The position numbers were made by a program, and so were the translations under genes. Shown here in pieces: positions 55,622-64,000 of a stretch of DNA of 64,000 bases (the stretch's first letter is position 1; each line of letters starts with the position of its first letter). Source of the stretch: Epiperipatus broadwayi (taxonomy: Eukaryota; Onychophora; Udeonychophora; Euonychophora; Peripatidae); the NCBI GenBank assembly GCA_028023455.1, contig JAQFVV010006335.1, positions 872,741 through 936,740 on the forward strand, read 5' to 3'. Under the pieces are notes generated by a model. It was not told where the DNA came from. It searched no databases and saw nothing but the letters and a program-made list of their open reading frames with translations.

Positions 55622-56035
55622 CCAGATTACCATTTCCACACATATATGCTATAAATGCTCAGTTATATATTAAGTTAGCCAATCCTCATACTTTAGTGGA
55701 CAGACTCCAACTCTTCACCTGTCCATCCAATTGAAAATCTGATGATTGAATGCTCAAAGGCCACACTGAGGCTGATATTCTTGTCACACCCATGTTGACC
55801 TAAGGTCAATCTGACCTCTCATGTAAGGACATAATCCATTTAATACATATACAAGGGGATGGACAGGAATCTCTACTATGTAATAGCTGAAACACACAGG
55901 CTTATTATATATCTCTATCTATATATGTAATATATAGGGTATATGAGCACATACTTTCACATGACCCACCACTCTCCACACAATATCATAACACTGATAC
56001 ACTTGAACACACATATGTTGAAAATATAAATAATC

Positions 56036-56080
56036 ACCAATATACATATTTCATGCTAAACCAGCAATCATCAGTTAGTC
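56036..56080 (-). ncRNA. Hammerhead ribozyme, retrozyme C array copy 2 (intact core)
   Basis: Stem I GACTAA/TTGGTG with one wobble, intact CTGATGA, stem II TGCT/AGCA, intact GAAA, stem III AT/AT with loop ATGT, triplet ATA. With 54664-54707 and 56306-56348 it is a candidate for an active ribozyme. Confidence 0.8.
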
Positions 56081-56189
56081 CACATTACCATCTCCACATT
56101 TTCTTATTTTTTTAGTTTTTAAAGTTTGAATACTAAAGCTTTAAACCAGACATACATAAATACGATTTTTATACAATACATTTTATTCA

Positions 56190-56480
56190 TTGAAAATATA
56201 TTAGAAGGGATTTGAACTCAGTTATCAAGCTCTTGACGACTTTCCATTTCACCTTTTACAAACAATATACATGACCACATATATGTGAAAAAAGTGAGAT
56301 TTTCTCCAATATGTGTATTTCATGCTGAACCAGCACTCATCAGTTGTTCCAGAAAATATATTTACAAATATATGTAAATAAAGGAAGAAAGTCACTCTCC
56401 CCAAAAACACTCTAAATGATTAACAAAGGATCAAGAATAGAATGTTATAGCTTGGGAGAGGACGATTTATTTTTTTTGTT
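56190..56480 (-). mobile_element. Retrozyme C subtype, partial unit
   Basis: A hammerhead at its 5' end and, further 3' on the minus strand, CTGAGTTCAAATCCCTTC near 56208-56225, which matches a pol III B box (GTTCAAATC). The sequence beyond about 56365 is not assigned. Confidence 0.55.
56306..56348 (-). ncRNA. Hammerhead ribozyme, retrozyme C subtype
   Basis: Intact CTGATGA, stem II GTGCT/AGCAT with loop GGTTC including the basal G-U pair that the other copies lack, intact GAAA, stem III AT/AT with loop ACAC, triplet ATA. Stem I has a mismatch. Confidence 0.78.
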
Positions 56481-56496
56481 TATATATATATATATT

Positions 56497-58632
56497 GTAA
56501 CGATATATAAATATGTCGTTACATTAATTAAAATAAAAACTTAAAAGTTCGCAAATAAAAGGAAAAAACTAAACGCTAAAATTAAAACATTGTTAAACGT
56601 GTATACATTCGCACAGATGTTAAACTTTAAAAATATTTTTTTTTCATAAACAAAAAAAAAAAAAAGTATTTGAATGTATTTTTTTTAAATAAAAAAATAC
56701 AAGATTGAAATATAAAAATATTTTAATAAAAAAAATAACGTAAGTTAAAATAAAAGCAGGTATTAATTAATTCCTGTAATCTATAAAAGGAAATGATTGT
56801 TTATTAATTATCTAAAAGCTGTTTAATTAAAAAGTCAGATGGAAAGTTAGATAAGAGAAGAAAGAGATTTTAGCTTGACAAATGGAAGCACTAAGCCTTG
56901 GCCCGGACCATAACGAAAAAACAGATTAGTGACGTTTTGTTCAGTGAATCCTTGTGGATGATATAAAAAGAAAAAAATATTGAGTTGAAGGGCTTTTTTC
57001 AACTTGGTTGGGGAGACGAGCGATAAAGACGCACTTTATCGTTCTCTCCCACTTATCTCTGAAATGAAATGACTGATACCATGAACCAGCAAATGCCACC
57101 TCCTGAACATTAGATCGATCTTTCAATTAAAGACTCCGTGGACATTGACACCAGGAACCGGGAGTTCTGCTACCGTAAGCTATAGGAAAGGAACAATTCT
57201 TAAAATCAATCAAGAACTTTCGTCAAGTTGAACAAATTAATAAACAAGCCGACTTATTTAAAATGGACTCTTATCTGACTTTTTGTAAGTTTTAAATCAA
57301 ATTAATAATGGTTAATTTTATATCTTTCCCGATTGTTAAAAGAATCATTTCCCTTTTAATATTTTTTATGTGTAGTAATATTTTATTGTAGAAATTATTA
57401 AATGCATTACATTTAAGTTGTCTATAGACGCTTGCATGGATTCGTTTGCGGTTAATTAGATTTTGGTTTTCATATTTGATCAAAATATATAGACATTCGA
57501 TAAATAATGATACCTTACGGTGAGTATCTAAAATGTATTTATTCGGATGTCTTTTAAGTTATTGGTGACAACACAAGTATCTTATGGTGAATACTATTGG
57601 GTTACTTATAAGTTTCCCTCTGCGATTGTCGGTATCAATAATTTTGTATTTTGATCGTTTATGTTTATTTTGAAATGTTTTTGACCGTGGAATCTATGTA
57701 ATCGATCTATACCCAACATTTTTAAACAAATCTGTGCGAACGTATTTCAATGTTAAATTTAAGTCGGGCGTGAATGGCTGTATAGATTTGTAAAGTTATA
57801 TTAGGGGAGGGTAATCTTAGGTTATTTGTTTCGTGGTTGAATTGGCTCAATGGTTTCGATATATTTGTGTAGGTAGTAAATGTAGCAGGAGATCCGCCAC
57901 GTGCAGGATTACATATATACGCCGCACACCCTCTGTTGCCTATGGAATTGGATAGTAAGATGCAAGACGCAATCCATTCCTATGGAGTTTTATGTTTATT
58001 GTTCTACTCGCCATCAGAAGTAGCATTCCTGGTGGTGGAGAGCAACAATGTCTTCTCATTATACTGTTCAGATGTGCATTCCTGACAGTATAGTCTATTT
58101 AGTGCCGTTGTATTTTCATGCTACATTGAATACATAAATGTATCGGATGACTGGCGTCAGTTTGACTTTGAACTTTTAGCCTAGGGTTAAATAAGGGAAG
58201 AATATTGTCTTTTCAAATACAGATCTATGTAGCCTATTCATACCCGACCCTCTAAAAAAAATATTAAACATTATAGCAAGCTATTTTAAATGTAAAATTA
58301 AAAATTAAGATAAAAATCTAAATGTTAAACTTATTCCTCAAATTTAGAATGATTTTATATGTGCGTAAATAAATATTTTTCTGTGTTAATTTCTGGCAGT
58401 GGCTTTTATTATTTTTTATATTTATATCTAAGGTTATATATTTTATTATCTCTGCGTCTCCACTGAGCTAGTGACAATGGGCTAACGATCTAAATATGTA
58501 AATAAAGTGGAATCCTAACAGCGCGTATCTGCCTACTTTATAAATTTTTCTAGGCTCAAATGCCTAGATGGCGCCCTTTGGTAGTGCGGTGCGGTGCGAT
58601 CTCCCACTTCGTTTGGATCGTTATAATATATA
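56497..58632. mobile_element. LTR-like block set in (TA)n
   Basis: Begins TGTAACGATATATAAATATG, with a near-palindrome TGTAACGA…TCGTTACA in its first 30 bases, and ends TTTGGATCGTTATA before (TA)n at 58625. This fits LTR ends TGTAACGA…TCGTTACA with one change. It has GC-rich patches (about 56900, 57100, 57900, 58570). No pol sequence found; solo LTR or other element. Confidence 0.4.
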
Positions 58633-58649
58633 TATATATATATATATTG

Positions 58650-59100
58650 AGCTGGCAATAAAAACATCACATTTAATAATCATGTATATTAAATTTTGTA
58701 CACTGTTAAATAGAGTACATACAATTTGCTTTATATAAATAATTATGTAAGAACTTAACTAAGCAAATAAAATAAAGTTCTTTTAGAAATCTTTTCTGTC
58801 TGCTCTGTATTACTTTCGATTATAATTTAAATGTTGGTTATTATATTTTTCTAATATATTTCCTCAAAATAATGTTACAAGACAATGTTTTCAAGCAAGT
58901 AATATATTTTAATAATTCAATATAATTTTTATGATTAATTACATATGACAATATAATTTAATTATTCAGGCTTATAAAAATAGAATTAAATTGTTGTTTG
59001 ACTAGAGCATAATCGTGCTTGTACAATTTATTTATGTAAAAGAACCACATTAATGATTTTATTTCATCAATCAATTTCAAATAAATTAAATTAATGTTTC
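58650..59100. other. AT-rich unassigned DNA
   Basis: No gene or repeat recognised. Confidence 0.4.
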
Positions 59101-59105
59101 CCTCT

Positions 59106-59107
<2 letters not shown>

Positions 59108-59182
<75 letters not shown>
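59108..59182. repeat. (TA)n bordering retrozyme C subtype array
   Basis: About 37 TA units; the retrozyme unit starts immediately after. Confidence 0.95.
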
Positions 59183-59184
<2 letters not shown>

Positions 59185-59186
<2 letters not shown>

Positions 59187-59804
59187 ATTAGAAGGGATTT
59201 GAACTCAGAAATTCAAGTTCCCTACATCTATTCACTTTATTTTATGCAACTAATACAAATGACCACATACATGTGAAAAAGATACATAATCTCCAATATC
59301 CATTTTTTGTTCTCAACTAGTACTCATCAGTTGATACATATCATTATCTCCCACACAGATGTATAATCCATACTCAGTTTATATTAGTATAGCAAGTCAT
59401 TCTATTTTAATGGACAGGCTGCAATCTTCTTGACTCTCTGAGCCATTCATATTATTGAAAATTTGATGATGGAATGCTCAAAGTCTTTGTTGATGCAATA
59501 TTATTGTCATACCCAGGTTGACTTATACTGACCTCTCACTTATAGGACCTTAATATGTCCATTCATATACACAGAAGAGGGATGGACAGAATATATGCCA
59601 AATATGTAATATTTAAATACAAGTGTATTGTTTATAGTGAATTTACTGTAATTTGAAGAGATTTCAACTCAGTCTTTCAAGCTTTTTCATCTTGTACAAC
59701 TAATCCAAATGGCAACATAAATGTCAAAAAAATATAAATGATCTACAATATACATATTTTATCTTCAAGCAGCCCTCATCAGTTGATCCAGATCTTCTTC
59801 TCTC
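59185..59804 (-). mobile_element. Retrozyme C subtype tandem array (about 452-bp unit)
   Basis: The GGATTTGAACTCAG-type segment recurs at about 59197 and 59649, and hammerhead relics lie at 59292 and 59743, a spacing of about 451 bp. It lies between (TA)n tracts at 59108 and 59805. Both ribozymes (59292-59336, 59743-59788) keep CTGATGA but have lost GAAA, so this array looks older than the one at 55.4 kb. Confidence 0.7.
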
Positions 59805-59820
59805 ATATATATATATATAT

Positions 59821-60207
<387 letters not shown>

Positions 60208-60502
60208 TATTACCATAAGTTATAGTTATTGAAATAATGTCATTAGTAGGGCATGTTTCTTAATGAAAGCAAATTAAAATATAAGGCTGGAGAGCAATAA
60301 AAAAGATTGGAAGTTGTGCCATGTGCAAATTCTGTTAATGGCATATGTCATCAGATTGCCAAGAATTGACCACTAAGTATTTGAGGACAATGGAAACTTG
60401 ATCCTGCTAAAAGCATTCCTGAGATAATGGTCATCGGCATATAGATAGACAAAAAAAGGTGAGGTGAAAGAGAGATAAAAGAAAAGAACTATATATATAT
60501 AT

Positions 60503-60565
60503 CACTAGATGAAGCTTTACCAATAGCTCACTATTAAGCTTTGTTTACATAATATCTCCTTCAGT
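60503..60565 (-). repeat. Retrozyme B fragment
   Basis: GATGAAGCTTTACCAATAGC…AAGCTTTGTTTACATAA matches the left end of the inverted retrozyme B unit at 11178. It follows (TA)n at 60490. Confidence 0.5.
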
Positions 60566-60582
60566 TTCTTTGATCACGAAAA

Positions 60583-60925
60583 AAACATGTAAATATAAAT
60601 TTAAATTTGATTTTGAAAATGTGAAAATTCTTCATGAAGAGAGAAACAATAGTAAAATAAAAATTAAAGAGGCAATTTTTATAAACAGGAATAAAATGCA
60701 TTTAATAAATCGACAAGCCGCTAACATTAAAATGTGAGATTTGTGGAATTTGAATTGATGACGTCTGCTTCCGCTTTTGTTTTTGAATTTAATGGGAGCT
60801 GAGGCAGGTTTAAGAAATTAACCGAAAGTACTTCTGCAGATTTAATAATTGTTTGTAATAGTTTGTAAATCGTTAAATTTATTATTTCAATTATAATTAC
60901 AATTTTGTTTTTAATTAACAGACAT
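60583..60925 (+). pseudogene. PLE-3 C-terminal fragment, second copy
   Basis: FDFENVKILHEERNNSKIKI, then NKMHLINRQAANIKM match the PLE-3 relic at 50.4 kb in the opposite orientation. The shared 3' end (CTTCTGCAGATTTAA…TTAAATTTATTATTT) follows. Confidence 0.6.
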
Positions 60926-60929
60926 TTTA

Positions 60930-64000
<3,071 letters not shown>

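Larger units (their letters stand above)
55437..56100 (-). mobile_element. Retrozyme C tandem array (about 457-bp unit)
   Basis: GGGTATATGA recurs at 55481 and 55937, and the two hammerheads are 458 bp apart, so this is a dimer read on the minus strand. (TA)n lies at 55377-55406 on the left. Confidence 0.75.

Overview
This is an AT-rich, repeat-dense stretch of a metazoan nuclear genome. I see no operons, bacterial signals or convincing host exons. The evidence is long (TA)n microsatellites, Penelope-like elements (PLEs) with a GIY-YIG endonuclease, an APE-type LINE whose ORF1 has an SGNH-esterase-like domain, an LTR-retrotransposon gag relic, tRNA-like sequences, foldback palindromes and tandem repeats carrying hammerhead ribozymes. 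An invertebrate is likely; the species cannot be fixed from this window.

Layout: 0.56-3.8 kb is PLE-1, two 5'-truncated copies joined head to head as a palindrome. 5.1-6.8 kb is a second, decayed PLE. 8.13-10.65 kb is a tandem array of a 416-bp hammerhead unit (retrozyme A) split by a LINE fragment (LINE-A), which itself carries a long (TA)n tract. 11.17-12.6 kb is a second hammerhead array (retrozyme B, 411-bp unit). 12.66-12.87 kb is a miniature palindrome of PLE-1 ends. 15.17-15.75 kb is a PLE C-terminal relic between direct repeats, followed by a GA-rich tract. 16.2-24 kb is gene-poor. 24.2-38.5 kb holds two opposed copies of LINE-B; the plus copy is split by a 5-kb element with 1.4-kb inverted arms and a gag relic in its centre. 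39-41.5 kb holds three foldback palindromes. 41.7-43.5 and 56.5-58.6 kb are LTR-like blocks set in (TA)n. 48.15-48.76 kb is a third PLE-1 copy. 49.5-50.2 kb is a divergent retrozyme A-like pair, and 50.2-50.7 kb a PLE-3 relic. 54.4-56.35 and 59.2-59.8 kb hold a third hammerhead family (retrozyme C, unit about 455 bp). The rest is (TA)n and unassigned AT-rich DNA.

The most interesting content is the hammerhead repeats. At least eleven hammerhead-like motifs lie in three tandem families, and almost all sit at (TA)n tracts, as do the PLEs. Families A and B and two related fragments also share a second hairpin whose outer stem differs in sequence but stays paired. This fits animal retrozymes: small non-autonomous elements thought to move as circular RNAs with PLE-encoded machinery. 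The window appears to hold both candidate helper (PLE) and dependents, with a shared insertion preference for (TA)n. The mechanistic link is inference; the motifs, spacing and flanks are visible in the sequence.
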